In this document: in pieces, positions 32,637-43,402 of the stretch
How positions within the stretch are numbered: position 1 is the stretch's first letter
How the letters are laid out: each line of letters begins with the position of its first letter
Assembly: GCA_022432975.1 (NCBI GenBank)
Contig: CM039504.1
Coordinates: 717,459 to 781,458 of the forward strand
From: Begonia masoniana
Lineage: Eukaryota > Streptophyta > Magnoliopsida > Cucurbitales > Begoniaceae
Reading direction: 5' to 3'
DNA: 64,000 nt
The notes under the pieces: model-generated
What the model was told of the DNA's origin: nothing
Databases searched by the model: none
Seen by the model: only the letters and a program-made list of their open reading frames with translations
Made by a program: the position numbers and the translations under genes

Positions 32637-33206
32637 ACGAGAGGCCGGCTGGTCCAATCGGACCAGCCGGCCTCCAATTTTTTAATTAAAAATTTGTTTT
32701 TTTTATTAAAAAAAACTAGAGGGCCGGCTGGTCGTCGGACCAGCCGGCCCTCTATTATTTTTTTTATTAAAAAGAAATAGAGGGCCGGCTGGTCCGACGC
32801 CCAGCCGGCCCTCTCAAATTTTTTTTATAAAAAAAACAAAGAGGGCCGGCTGGTCGTCGGACCAGCCGGCCCTCTAATAATTTTTTTATTAAAAAGAAAT
32901 AGAGGGCCGGCTGGTCCGACGCCCAGCCGGCCCTCTCAAATTTTTTTATAAAAAAAAACAAAGAGGGCCGGCTGGTCGTCGGACCAGCCGGCCCTCTATT
33001 AGTTTTTTTTATTAAAAAGAAATAGAGGGCCGGCTGGTCCGACGCCCAGCCGGCCCTCTCAAAAATTTTTTATAAAAAAAAACAATGAGGGCCGGCTGGT
33101 CCGACGCCCAGCCGGCCCTCTCCTTAATTTTTTTAATAAAAAAAAATTAATAAAAAAAGTAATTTTGAGGGCCGGCTGGTCCGACTACCAGCCGGCCTCT
33201 CCTCTC
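32637..33206. repeat. Left hairpin array: nine GC-rich palindromes, ~61-bp spacing
   Basis: Nine units of about 34-36 bp, each a near-perfect inverted repeat (arm GAGGGCCGGCTGG, other arm CCAGCCGGCCCTC), separated by about 25 bp of A/T tract. Loop cores alternate between GTCGTCGGA and TCCGACGC, giving a higher-order period of about 122 bp. The outermost unit differs (GTCCAATCGGAC). Confidence 0.93.
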
Positions 33207-33772
33207 CTATAAAAGGAAACGTCCCCCTCAACTTCAAATTCACACCTCCCAATTACATTTCTATTACATTTCTAAAATATTCTTTGAGGAAGAATATTTT
33301 TCTCTCTCCTAAAATGGTAAATTTTTTTGTTTTATTTTATTTTATTTTAATTTATTTTATGTACATTATTTCTAAATTTTAATTCTTCTTTATTAATTAT
33401 TTATGTTTATCTTGGAAAATATTTAATTTTTTGTTTTTTTTTTTTTTCAGGTAATGGAGTAATTATGCTTTGTAAGTAAGTTCTGTCTAAGGAGACTGGA
33501 ATTAAGTGGGTCTATTTGTGACTCATCCAGCCTTTCCTGGGAACTTATTTGGAAAAGTAATTCTGTCTAAGGAGATTGTCTAGTACAATCTTTCCTGGGA
33601 ATTACATCATTCTAACACTAAAATTAATTATTTTGTATCTTTAGCGTTTTGATAATTTTCGTAGATTGCATTATCTTAAATATTAATATTGTTATTTAAT
33701 ATTTTTTTATTGTTTTAACAGAATATTGCCATGTTATTTAATATTTTTTTATTGTTTTGACAGAATATTGCC

Positions 33773-34750
33773 ATGGAATATTTTGTCAATGATGATTGCA
33801 GAAACAAGTTTGAGAAAGATTTGGGCACTCGCAAAATTATTCCTTGCATGACTGTCGACTTCAGTGGTTGGGAGTCTATTGGAATAAAAGATATGTTTGA
33901 CAATATCGGCTTACACTGGGTGCATGAGTTGGAAGGCAGTGTATGCGAAAGTGCAGTTCGTTTTTTCTACGCAAATTTGACGCCAATAGAGAGAGATAGA
34001 GTTTTTATTGGGTTGAGTACGCGTGTTCATGGTGATAACCTAGTGTTATTCCCAGAGATGGTGAATGAAGTGCTGAAATTTGCCATTGAGGATGCGGAAA
34101 AATATTATCATGCTTCAAAAGACTGCCCTTTTTTCACATTGGTCGAGGGAGTCGAATTCTTACGGCAAATTCATATCAATCCAAATATTCGTGTGTTCTC
34201 GAAGCCACAAACACGACATTTGAATGTGAGAGGTCGGATTCTTCGCAGCATGTCTGCCCACTTCCTTCTACCACGTACGGGACATCGAAATCATGTGAGC
34301 TGCATGGACTTAAATGTTATGGAGAAGTTATGCAACAACAAGCCTTTTGACCCTGGCTTTTTGATTTTAAATCACATGATGGAGATGAATCGGTTATCTC
34401 AATCGGGTTTCGCGTACGGAAGATTGATTACGAAGATAATCGAAAGAGCTGGAATGCTGGTTCCTAAAGTTGCGCCGAGTACGTCTACCAAATCCACTGA
34501 CCGATTTGACATCACTCATTTGACTCGAATGGGTCTTGTGGAGGAAAATGGCATTTGGATTACAAAGAGCGAGCAGAGGGCATCTACCTCACAAACAGTG
34601 CCGATGGAGACTACATCGGCAGCATTGTCCCCACACGATGAGGAAGATAGGCCCTGGGATATGAGACAGTGCATGCAGCAGATGAATGAGACGCAGCAGG
34701 AAATACGCTTCTCGAAGATACGCTTCTGCCTCCGGGCTTATGTCACGTAA
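33773..34750 (+). CDS. MULE-borne ORF, possibly a plant transposon-associated domain protein
   Basis: A 325-residue ORF begins MEYFVNDDCRNKFEKDLGTR and includes FYANLTPIERDRVFIGLSTR, FSKPQTRHLNVRGRILRSMS and PRTGHRNHVSCMDLNVMEK. It resembles the 'putative plant transposon protein' domain seen in many uncharacterised plant ORFs; this family assignment is from memory of its general look and is tentative. The final ~15 residues (from about 34705) read antisense through the transposase exon, so the natural C-terminus was lost by a deletion joining the two genes. Located between the two inverted repeats, convergent with the transposase. Confidence 0.6.
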   Translation: MEYFVNDDCRNKFEKDLGTRKIIPCMTVDFSGWESIGIKDMFDNIGLHWVHELEGSVCESAVRFFYANLTPIERDRVFIGLSTRVHGDNLVLFPEMVNEVLKFAIEDAEKYYHASKDCPFFTLVEGVEFLRQIHINPNIRVFSKPQTRHLNVRGRILRSMSAHFLLPRTGHRNHVSCMDLNVMEKLCNNKPFDPGFLILNHMMEMNRLSQSGFAYGRLITKIIERAGMLVPKVAPSTSTKSTDRFDITHLTRMGLVEENGIWITKSEQRASTSQTVPMETTSAALSPHDEEDRPWDMRQCMQQMNETQQEIRFSKIRFCLRAYVT

Positions 34751-36077
34751 TTTCATCATTTCATGCTCAAAATATTCACTCGTGGGTGCTCTGGCCGCAC
34801 TCCACATTAGATCTTTGTACGCATCGCCCCGAAATACGCTTTTGAAATTCTGGTACATATGTCGGAGGCAGAAACGGTGTTCGGCGTCTCGAAATTGACG
34901 TTGCACAGCATTCTTCAACCCCTGAAATGTGAACAAAATACATCGTGAACATAAAATAATTTAACTATCACAAATGTTTTAAATAATAAATAGAAATACA
35001 ATATACCTTTTGTCGATCTGACATAATTGTCCACCCGCGTCCTGATTCAGTTTCTAAGTCTCCCTTCAATAAATGCAAAAACCACTCCCATGAGTCTGTA
35101 CACTCAGATTCAACGTTGGCAACAGCAATGAGATATATTCCATCGTTGCCATCAATACCGACGGCTGTGAGTAATTGACCGGGACACGGGCCCTTCAGAT
35201 GACATCCATCCAAACAGATTACAAGCCTACCAAACCGCAGCAAACCTGTCTTGCAAGCTGCCATGCATATATACAATCTTTTAAATACCATTGAATTTTC
35301 GCCGGCCGGGGTACCATCAATTGCAACTGTGCTACCCGGATTTGATCTTAATATTTCGTTTCCATACGACCACAGTTGACCGTACTGTACGTCCCACTTT
35401 CCTTCGTTAATAGTTCGCGCTATGCTTCTTGCTCTTATAGCAATATTGTCTGAAATATCGACCATGTATTCCATCTTCACTGTCTCGACAATAGAATTAA
35501 TGGACCATGCAGGATCACTTTTGAATCTAAGCAAGTACTTATTTGCCACCCATTTTGCACTAGCATTAGAATTCTCTACTTGCCTTGAACAGTTGTGAAC
35601 GTTGGCAAAGGTCGATATATGAAAAGTGCGCTCGTTTTTCATCTTCGCAGCATATAATCTCCACGGACATTCATCTACGCAAACAGCTATCAGTTTGCTA
35701 AGGGTACATTTCTCGAAACTTATACCGTAACCTTCTTTCACAGAATATTCGATTATTTCATCCTTGATAGCTTTTATCGAATTATATCGTTTACCCACAT
35801 GTAATCCTCTGCTTGATATTAGGGCACTTATCGGTCTGCTTTCTACCTCCTCGTCATCCGAGCCGATCGGTGTCCGAAGGTCGTCTTCCAGAGTTCTGGA
35901 GGTTGCATACAACAGTAATTCTTCATTTTCATCTAGTTGTTCAAATGCTTGTATCTCTCCATATGCAGGTACAGCGTCCATCATCCAATCATTATCAGCA
36001 TCAGAATGTCCTAACTCATTTAAATCAATTGATCTATCTGAATCTGAATTTGAATTTGAATTTGAATTTGAATCCAT
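34705..36077 (-). pseudogene. MURA-type transposase, 3' truncated
   Basis: Exon 1 is 36077-35007 (ATG at 36077, an upstream GTG frame also open) and exon 2 is 34921 to about 34705, joined across AAAG|GTATAT and TTTCAG. The N-terminus is acidic, with an NSNSNSNS run coded by a GAATTT microsatellite. Next comes a MuDR-type DNA-binding region (CPWRLYAAKMKNERTFHIS..HNC) and the catalytic core, with first Asp in LVICLDGCHLKG, then GQLLTAVGIDGNDG, TDSWEWFLHLLKGDL and second Asp in IMSDRQKGLKNAV. Exon 2 has HRFCLRHMYQNFKSVF and stops making sense after EAEAYLREAYF. The rest of the domain and the SWIM zinc finger are absent. No stops were seen within the kept part, suggesting the deletion came first and decay is recent. 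Confidence 0.85.
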
Positions 36078-36799
36078 CGTCTCGTCGTCGCTGATGTCTA
36101 CAAATATCACGAGAGCAATTAAATACTGTATTGGAACATATAACGATAAAATAGACTAAAACATGTATCATTAATATTAAATAAATATTTCAATATAATG
36201 ATAAAATATGTTAAATAAATATAAATAATAAAAAATTATATACCAATATATATTCTAATACTACTTGACAGGAAAAGATCAGAATGATAATTACGTGGAG
36301 AGTACTGATAAGTGTAATTCCCAGGAAAGATTGTACTGAGCAATCTCCTTAGACAGAATTACTTTTCTAAGTAAGTTCCCAGGAAAGGCTGGATGAGTCA
36401 CAAATAGACCCACTTAATTCCAGTCTCCTTAGACAGAACTTACTTACGCACAATTATACCAACTTACTTACGCACAATTATACCAAAAAAATAAAGTAAA
36501 GAAAAAAAATTTAATAACCAAAAATTAAAATTTAAAAATATTGTAAATAAAATAAAAATATATATTTATACCTTTTTGTCGTAAGAAGAAAAATATCACC
36601 GGAGTTACTTACAAGAACTTACTTACACAGCATAATTACTCCATTACCTGACAAAAAAAAAAATTAAATATTTAAATAATTAATAAACAAGAATTAAAAT
36701 TTACAAAAAAGATTTACCATGAGAGAGAAAATTATATAGAAATGTTAACGGGAGGTGTGAATTTGAAGTTGAGGGGATGTGTCTTTTTATAGGAGAGGA

Positions 36800-37488
36800 G
36801 AGGCCGGCGGGTAGTCGGAACAGCCGGCCCTCTAAATTCTTTTTTATTAAAAATTCATTTTTTATTAAAAAAAATAAAGGAGAGGGCCGGCTGGGCGTCG
36901 GACCAGCCGACCCTCTTTTAATTTTTAGTATTAAAAAGTAATAGAGGGCCAGCTGGTCCGACGACCAGCCGGCCCTCTTTGTTTTTTTTTATTAAAAATA
37001 TTTGAGAGGGCCGGCTGGTCTGACGCCCAGCCGGCCCTCATTGTTTTTTTTATAAAAATTTTTTGAGAGGGCCGGCTGGGCGTCGGACCAGCCGGCTCTC
37101 TATTTCTTTTTAATAAAAAAAATAACAGAGGGCCGGCTGGTCCGACGACCAGCCGGCCCTCATTATTTTTTTTATAAAAAATTTTTGAGAGGGCCGGCTG
37201 GGCGTCGGACCAGCCGGCCCTCTATTTCTTTTTAATAAAAAAAATAACAGAGGGCCGGCTGGTCCGACGACCAGCCGGCCCTCTTTGTTTTTTTATAAAA
37301 AAATTTTGAGAGGGCCGGCTGGGCGTCGGACCAGCCGGCCCTCTATTTCTTTTTAATAAAAAAAATAATAGAGGGCCGGCTGGTCCGACGACCAGCCGGC
37401 CCTCTAGTTTTTTTTAATAAAAAAAAACAAATTTTTAATTAAAAAATTGGAGGCCGGCTGGTCCGATTGGACCAGCCGGCCTCTCGCC
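36800..37488. repeat. Right hairpin array: eleven GC-rich palindromes
   Basis: Inverted counterpart of the left array, with eleven units at about 61-bp spacing between 36800 and 37488. Unit number differs from the left (nine), and some units carry substitutions in one arm (for example the unit at about 36882 has CCAGCCGACCCTC). Confidence 0.93.
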
Positions 37489-37626
37489 GTGCCTGAATCG
37501 ACAAACCGCCACATTTTCCTTATTTTGCCTATTTCTCAAACTTTGTTCCCTATTTTGCCTAAAATCAAAGTTTTTTCTCTTTTCTGCCTATTTCCAAAAG
37601 ATTGTTCCCTATTTTGCATTTTTCCC

Positions 37627-39130
37627 AAAAAAATAATTAATTTATTATATTATTTCAATCAATAATTTTTTAACACAATAAAAAATAAATAAATATAGAT
37701 TCTCTCATTCTCTCCCCTCTTAAATATCTTTCGTTTTGAATCCTCTCAAATTTTACACTGCAATAATTATCATAAATAATAATTAATTAATTATTTACAT
37801 CAATGACTAAATAGCTTCATAAAATATTAAATAATTACATATTTACCAATTTAATTGTGTTTAGATATCTATTTTACTCAATAAATGTATAATTAAATTA
37901 GTAACATTAAATAATTTTTGAAGAAATAACATTGATATTCCCTTTAAATTGTACGTCTCCTCAGCACAATTTGTCATAAAAAATTTTCAGAAAATTCCCA
38001 ACTGAAATTTTTTTTAAATTTCTTGATGACTCAAACTTCTATCTTATTTGCTCAAAGGCTTCGGCTTTACATAGGAGTGGGCAAAACTACACCAAAACCA
38101 CAATTTTAACCAAACTGTACAGTTCGATCCCAGTTCAGTTCCAAAACCCACCGTTGGGTAGTGGAACCGAACGGCGCCCTCCCGGAGCTTTACATTCTCA
38201 AAATTTGTAAAAAAGATATTCTCAACCACAATTTAGAAGTGAATGCTGACTTTTATGGCAAATTGCAGAAGCCTTGAGGAAGGATTATCTATATTTCTTT
38301 CAACTCATGTGTTGGGAGGTGGGTTTGCCTATTCAACTGCCCACCTGCACTAATAGACCAAGCACGCAAACTAATATCATAAACATTGAAAAGTGTACAA
38401 GAACAATTCCTTGGAGGAAATGCGGCCTCTAAACAATAAAAACTTAATGTTTTACAGCTAAAACAGGGGAGAATGTGTGGTACCACCAATATTTTTGATA
38501 TTTCAAATGGATCATGGTTTATTACCCTATGCATTTCCCGGAAATGATTGAACTAAAAAATGTTCTTCCACTAATTCCACCGTTCATTACAAAGGAGAGC
38601 AGATTAATATTTCTATACAAAGAAAAGAGAGTTTTAGTAGATTAAAAAAAAAAAAAAAAAAAAAAAACAAAGGAAGAAGAAATCTCTAGTGCCCTTAATC
38701 TTAGAACTCTACGTCAAAAACAACTAACAACATCTAAACAAAGTTAAACAACAGTCTGGTCCAATTACCTTCTACAAGAGCCTATTCTGCGATCTTCCAC
38801 AACAAAGCACCAAGAATGCTTTTCTCCAGCGTTTTAAGCACGGTCTGAAAGTACATTTAATAACATGTTAGTCAATTCAACACCACAGAAAGTTATAGTG
38901 CAGTGAAACTGAAGGCAATGCAAAAATATACTCATTGTTCAATATGATTTCTAACTTCCCTAATCTGGAATCAGTTCTGAGGTTTAATCAATTACTTGTA
39001 CTAAAGCAGATTCTAAGCATGTGTTAGGAGACCCAATTTTTGGTTTTATGCTAAGGTTGTAACTTTTAAAGCGGGCAGATGCCTATATATACCTTATAAA
39101 TGCAATGAATTTAAAATTTGAAAGACTTTG
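37627..39130. other. AT-rich intergenic region and 3' flank of the PWWP gene
   Basis: No gene recognised. A poly-A run lies at about 38645-38667. The stretch next to 39131 is the likely 3' UTR of the PWWP gene. Confidence 0.45.
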
Positions 39131-42100
39131 CTACATTTCCTGGATCTGCGTAGTAGGATCAGGATGTGTCTCCCGCTCTGGAGTTGGGGAAATATCAGAC
39201 TCAGTTTCCTGCTCTGGAGATTTCTCAGCCTCAGTTTGCATCTCATCCTTCTCGATAATCTCAAGCTTGGCATCATAATCTACTTGATACCCACCATCTT
39301 GTTTTATTTCAAGATCATGTATATCCTGCTCCTGAATTTTTTCATGGTCAGAATGCAAATCAAGATCTTGGGTTGTGACATGATTGGTCTCTGTGTCGTG
39401 CTTCTTCATAGTGTTATTGACAATATGTTCATCCATCTCAAGAGTTGTGGCATGCAAAGGTTCTGTCTCTTGCTTTTCAACGGAATTAAGACCAAAATAA
39501 CTTTTTAGATCTTGGGAATTGGCAAGATCAGTTATTGCATCTTTGTTCTCGATTCTAAAAAGGTCAGGTTCAATATCCCGGTCCTGAATTGTGATAAGAC
39601 CATGTTTCAATTCTTGCACCTCAATTGTAACCTCAGGTTTCATGTCGTGAACTCCAGTTGGGGTGATATCAGATTTCTCCACGTCTTCAACTGTGTTCAG
39701 ATCAGAATTTGTGTCCTGGTCTTCACTTTCCCTAAAATCACATTCCATGTCCTTGTCTGTCGCCGATGTCAGATTAGGGTTCACATCCAGGTCTTCAGTT
39801 GTGGTGAGGTCAGGGTTTCTGACCTGGTCATCAATGGTGGCAAGGCTGGGGATCATCTTCTCATCCTCCGAATGGGTGGGTACAGGGTTCATGTCCTGGT
39901 TCTCAGTGGCATAACCAGGGTTCATGTTGTTCTCATCCTCCGAATGGGTGGATACAGGGTTCATGTCCTGGTTCTCAGTGGCATAACCAGGGTTCATGTT
40001 TTGTTCATCAGTTGTGCTATGTTCGGGAATCATCTCCTCATCCTTGAATATGGTGGGGTCAGGATTCATGCTCTGGCCCTCTGTAGTCGTTAGGTCATGG
40101 TTCATGCACTGGTCCTCGGTTATAATACTTTCATGGTTTAAGCCATCGTTCTCATTCGAGGAGAATTCATGTTCGGTGTAGTCGTTGCCAGGTGTACTGC
40201 AATCCTGTTCCATATTTCTGTCAGACATTATCAAATGATTAGTTTGGCTTTTCAAATCATGAGATAAGGCAAGCTGGGGAGCAGAAAGATCAGGCTTCAT
40301 CTCCCTCTGCTGGAAACCAGAAAGCTCAGGTTGCTTCTCTTCGCAATGAACGAGGGAGATATTAGATTGCATATCCTCAAGTTGTGCAGTGAAAAGTATA
40401 GGTTCCATCTCCGGATATTGAATCGAGGAGAGATCAAGTTGCATCTCATGGTCATCCAGTGAAGCCAAATCAAGCTGCATTTCATGGTCCTGGATTGAAG
40501 TTAGGTCAAGCTGCATTTCATGGTATTGAGACGACGAAAAATCAAGATGAATTCCATGATCGTGGGCAGGGGCGATGGGAGGTGTTTTAAACATTATAGT
40601 TGGAGTATAGTTGAGCTGGTAATTAACAAGCCTTTGTCCAAAAATATTGAACTTTCCAGCGCTGCTGTAAGCTACTTCTGCATCAGAGCGATTCTTAAAA
40701 ATCACTCTAGCACGGCCACCTTCTCTATCAACTTCTGTTTCAGACTCTCTTAAAGGTCCAAAACGCCTAAACATTTTAATAAGACTCATCTCTGAAGGAA
40801 CAGAATCCACCTCAGAGAAGTTCATCACAAGTTCTCCAGGAGATCGTCCATCTGCAGAAGCAGTAAATTTTACTGCAGCTAAATCGTGATTGCCAACTGC
40901 ATATCGTTTCCTCGAGTGAGGTCTCCGACCCTCTCGAGGGGATTTTTCAGATTCAACAAGCATAAGTTGGGTATCTCTTTTTCTATTTTTGCGCAATGGC
41001 TGCCCTTCAGTACCATTCTCAATGACCCTGTCCGTCCAATAAGTGTCGCTCATATCTTCAAATTCAAAAATTTCAGGTGATAAATTATGATACGACTTTT
41101 TCCTCTTTCCACCAACTTTATCCGGTGTCAAATTCTCAATTCCATTCTGACAGCCCAAACTTAATGAATCCCTAAATTCAGAGAAAAAGCTGACAACTAT
41201 ACTTGAGAAACTACATCCTTTCAAGGGATCTTGTGCTGCTAGTTGAAGTTGTGACAGCAATTCATCCAATGACGAGATCTCAGCCGATATTGGAGTAAGT
41301 GCCTTCCCTCTTTGATCATCCTCGAAACCTTGCAAGGTGTGATCAAATCCATCCCCAACAGGTTCATCAATACTTCCATCTCCCTTCTGAAACTTCTCAG
41401 TATTAACTTTGACAAAAGTATTCCCAGTCATCTGACTTGCAGCTCTACGAATGCAATCACCGATTTTAAAAGATTGTTTAGGATATATTACTTTAGAAAC
41501 TTTAGCAGAAGGCAGTCTTCCTTCAGCTGTTGAATCATCAGTGTAGTAATCGATAGCCTTTCGTTTCTTACCAAGGGATGACGAAACCATCACATTAGTA
41601 CTCTTCCTATCAGTCATGCTGTCACCGATTCGAGAATCCAGTGTTTCACCCATCAATTCAGAAAGGCTTCTCTCTTTTTTGTTAGTACATAAAATTTCAT
41701 GGAAGTTATCATGACCAATATTTAAACAACCATTCTGACCTTTCAATATCTCATGGCTAGACGACTGTTGTTCAGCATCATCAACAGCAAGAGAGGAGTT
41801 CTGAATAAACTCACTTGCAGGCACTTCATTTTCTAAATGGTCTTCCTCATTTTCCACCAGGTCTCCACATAACTGGAACTTAGGCAAGCTGCCACAACCC
41901 CTTAAATTATTGAAGGCTGCCAACTGAGTCATTGCAATCACAAGTTCCAATCGGTCACTTCCTCCTGTTGGAAACTTGGCTAACTCTTTCAAATAGTTTA
42001 TTAATTTATCAGCTTCAAAAGTCACAGTACTTGTACATATCTTTGCTCTATCCCTTCTACTTGATTCTTCTCGGATACCAGCGTTGTCAACATTCTGGAA

Positions 42101-43402
42101 TCTTATCCTGTCATAGACATCTTTCTGCATACAATCGCATGCGAGACCTAGTTCTATCCTTCTTGACACTTCTTCCAAAGCACAATCAACAGCATTCTGA
42201 AAAGATTCAGAACTGCTTTGCTTCTCCATATCTGAGAAGTGTGTACGGAAAGGTTTCAAGAAAGCTGTTTCATTCCAAGCAAATGTTCGATCGCCAAAAT
42301 ATGCCACCAAAAAGCAATCCTTCTTATGATGTTTAATCGCCTTCTCAGATGAATGTGATGGATCAAAAATCTGTCCTGGCCACCAAGGATGGCTTCTCAC
42401 TTTACCCCAAACTAAATCAGAAACAAAGAACTCGTTTTCATTTTCTGCTGGCATATGATATCTAGCTTGATTGACATTACTTGAGATACCAGGCTCCAGA
42501 CCTTTTGGTTCGGAAAAATCCTCATCAATATTTGTGGGTTTATCATCAGTTACTTCCGTGACTTCCATTTCTTTCCCTGCATGAAAACCACACTGCTCAA
42601 TATTCGTGTCATGTTTAACTTCTATCTCTTGACCATATTTCATATTAGCCTGAGCAGATTCATCGGCTGAGCTCTTATCCTCTTTGGTGTCCATCACATT
42701 AAAATCCCTTTGCTCTGTGCAATCACTCCCTTTTTCTAGCTCTATCTTCTTTCTAATTTCAGATGAATTTTCAACGTTTGGATTCAGAGAAATATTTTTA
42801 TTTACAGGTGCTTTCACAGATTCTGCATCTAGTTGAATTGGTTGACCCGACGATGTCCCATCCATTGCAACACAGCCTATATTATCTACTTCCTCCTCTG
42901 GCTCCTTCTCTTTTATTTTATGCGCATAATTCAAACAGACTTGCTCAACATTAGTCACTGGCTGATCGTTCTGAACAAGCCCTGAACTGCTAGCATCAGA
43001 ATCTAAAAGTTCCCTGCTTTCCAATGAAGCAATCATCTCTTTGCTGGGGTCTTCAATATCTGGTTTTGCACTCACGCAAACTGTCTCAGCTTTCAAATTC
43101 TGATTATCACTCTCCGTGCAGGACAAACCTTGACCGGTGAATGCATCGCTAGCTGCCTCAACCTTAGTCAATTCAGCTTTCCCGGACCCTTCAAGTAATA
43201 CTTTCGCCATAACATCTTCCCCATTACAAGTGCCACCGGCTCTCTCCCTTCCCACTGAACCCACAGACAAAGAGGTCTCAGTCTGACCCTGACCCTGACC
43301 ATGACCCAAACAAGCATCAGATCCCAATCGATCTTCACCACCAGCAACCTCACTAACAGTCACTGTGGACTCTAAAACACCCATCTCCCCGGGCTCCTCC
43401 AT
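39131..43402 (-). CDS. PWWP-domain protein with RRM-like domain and repetitive C-terminus
   Basis: A single uninterrupted frame of 1423 residues from ATG 43402 (MEEPGEMGVLESTV). A long acidic N-terminal part precedes the PWWP domain at about residues 320-385 (FFVSDLVWGKVRSHPWWPGQIFDP, then FLVAYFGDRTFAWNE). This domain binds methylated histone tails and DNA in chromatin. An RRM-like fold lies at about 850-930 (GELVMNFSEVDSVPSEMSLIKMFRRFGPLRE.. RARVIFKNRSDAEVAY). This layout is that of the plant PDP1-type PWWP proteins, which associate with FVE/MSI and Polycomb-linked complexes (family knowledge). Basic motifs such as GKKRKAIDYY and RRPHSRKRY suggest nuclear location. The last ~470 residues are degenerate repeats of HEMQLDL and QDMNPD-like units, unusually long for the family. 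Intron-free coding sequence; a 5' UTR intron is possible. Confidence 0.92.
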   Translation of the reverse strand: MEEPGEMGVLESTVTVSEVAGGEDRLGSDACLGHGQGQGQTETSLSVGSVGRERAGGTCNGEDVMAKVLLEGSGKAELTKVEAASDAFTGQGLSCTESDNQNLKAETVCVSAKPDIEDPSKEMIASLESRELLDSDASSSGLVQNDQPVTNVEQVCLNYAHKIKEKEPEEEVDNIGCVAMDGTSSGQPIQLDAESVKAPVNKNISLNPNVENSSEIRKKIELEKGSDCTEQRDFNVMDTKEDKSSADESAQANMKYGQEIEVKHDTNIEQCGFHAGKEMEVTEVTDDKPTNIDEDFSEPKGLEPGISSNVNQARYHMPAENENEFFVSDLVWGKVRSHPWWPGQIFDPSHSSEKAIKHHKKDCFLVAYFGDRTFAWNETAFLKPFRTHFSDMEKQSSSESFQNAVDCALEEVSRRIELGLACDCMQKDVYDRIRFQNVDNAGIREESSRRDRAKICTSTVTFEADKLINYLKELAKFPTGGSDRLELVIAMTQLAAFNNLRGCGSLPKFQLCGDLVENEEDHLENEVPASEFIQNSSLAVDDAEQQSSSHEILKGQNGCLNIGHDNFHEILCTNKKERSLSELMGETLDSRIGDSMTDRKSTNVMVSSSLGKKRKAIDYYTDDSTAEGRLPSAKVSKVIYPKQSFKIGDCIRRAASQMTGNTFVKVNTEKFQKGDGSIDEPVGDGFDHTLQGFEDDQRGKALTPISAEISSLDELLSQLQLAAQDPLKGCSFSSIVVSFFSEFRDSLSLGCQNGIENLTPDKVGGKRKKSYHNLSPEIFEFEDMSDTYWTDRVIENGTEGQPLRKNRKRDTQLMLVESEKSPREGRRPHSRKRYAVGNHDLAAVKFTASADGRSPGELVMNFSEVDSVPSEMSLIKMFRRFGPLRESETEVDREGGRARVIFKNRSDAEVAYSSAGKFNIFGQRLVNYQLNYTPTIMFKTPPIAPAHDHGIHLDFSSSQYHEMQLDLTSIQDHEMQLDLASLDDHEMQLDLSSIQYPEMEPILFTAQLEDMQSNISLVHCEEKQPELSGFQQREMKPDLSAPQLALSHDLKSQTNHLIMSDRNMEQDCSTPGNDYTEHEFSSNENDGLNHESIITEDQCMNHDLTTTEGQSMNPDPTIFKDEEMIPEHSTTDEQNMNPGYATENQDMNPVSTHSEDENNMNPGYATENQDMNPVPTHSEDEKMIPSLATIDDQVRNPDLTTTEDLDVNPNLTSATDKDMECDFRESEDQDTNSDLNTVEDVEKSDITPTGVHDMKPEVTIEVQELKHGLITIQDRDIEPDLFRIENKDAITDLANSQDLKSYFGLNSVEKQETEPLHATTLEMDEHIVNNTMKKHDTETNHVTTQDLDLHSDHEKIQEQDIHDLEIKQDGGYQVDYDAKLEIIEKDEMQTEAEKSPEQETESDISPTPERETHPDPTTQIQEM
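39858..40001. repeat. 72-bp tandem duplication in the PWWP C-terminal coding region
   Basis: Two adjacent 72-bp copies start at 39858 and 39930 (TTCTCATCCTCCGAATGGGT) and differ at about two positions. In the protein this doubles a 24-residue block with NMNPGYATENQDMNPV, within an older series of similar repeats. Confidence 0.93.

Larger units (their letters stand above)
32498..37626. mobile_element. Mutator-like DNA transposon (MULE) with hairpin-array inverted repeats
   Basis: Both ends carry the inverted sequence GGGAAAAATGCAAAATAGGG (32498 inward; reverse complement ending 37626). Inverted similarity continues through the hairpin arrays, a ~60-bp TATA-like block (CAACTTCAAATTCACACCTC at about 33229, inverted near 36750), and paired blocks CCTTTCCTGGGAA, CTAAGGAGA near 33490-33605 and 36314-36440. 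The inverted repeats are therefore about 1.1 kb (left) and 1.3 kb (right). Inside are a MURA-type transposase (minus) and a second ORF (plus), convergent. A 9-bp target duplication is not clear; the flanks AATAATAAA and AAAAAAATA agree only in part. The truncated transposase means it is non-autonomous. Confidence 0.88.

Noticed and set aside
32767..32961. 64-residue ORF in the left hairpin array
   Set aside because: Repetitive translation of the palindromes; no coding signal.
32637..37488. CRISPR-like array of regular palindromic repeats
   Set aside because: A plant nuclear sequence with A/T spacers that are themselves repeated, in inverted arrays at the ends of a MULE.
39128..40093. Plus-strand ORFs over the PWWP gene end
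   Set aside because: Antisense shadows created by the repeat-rich coding tail.
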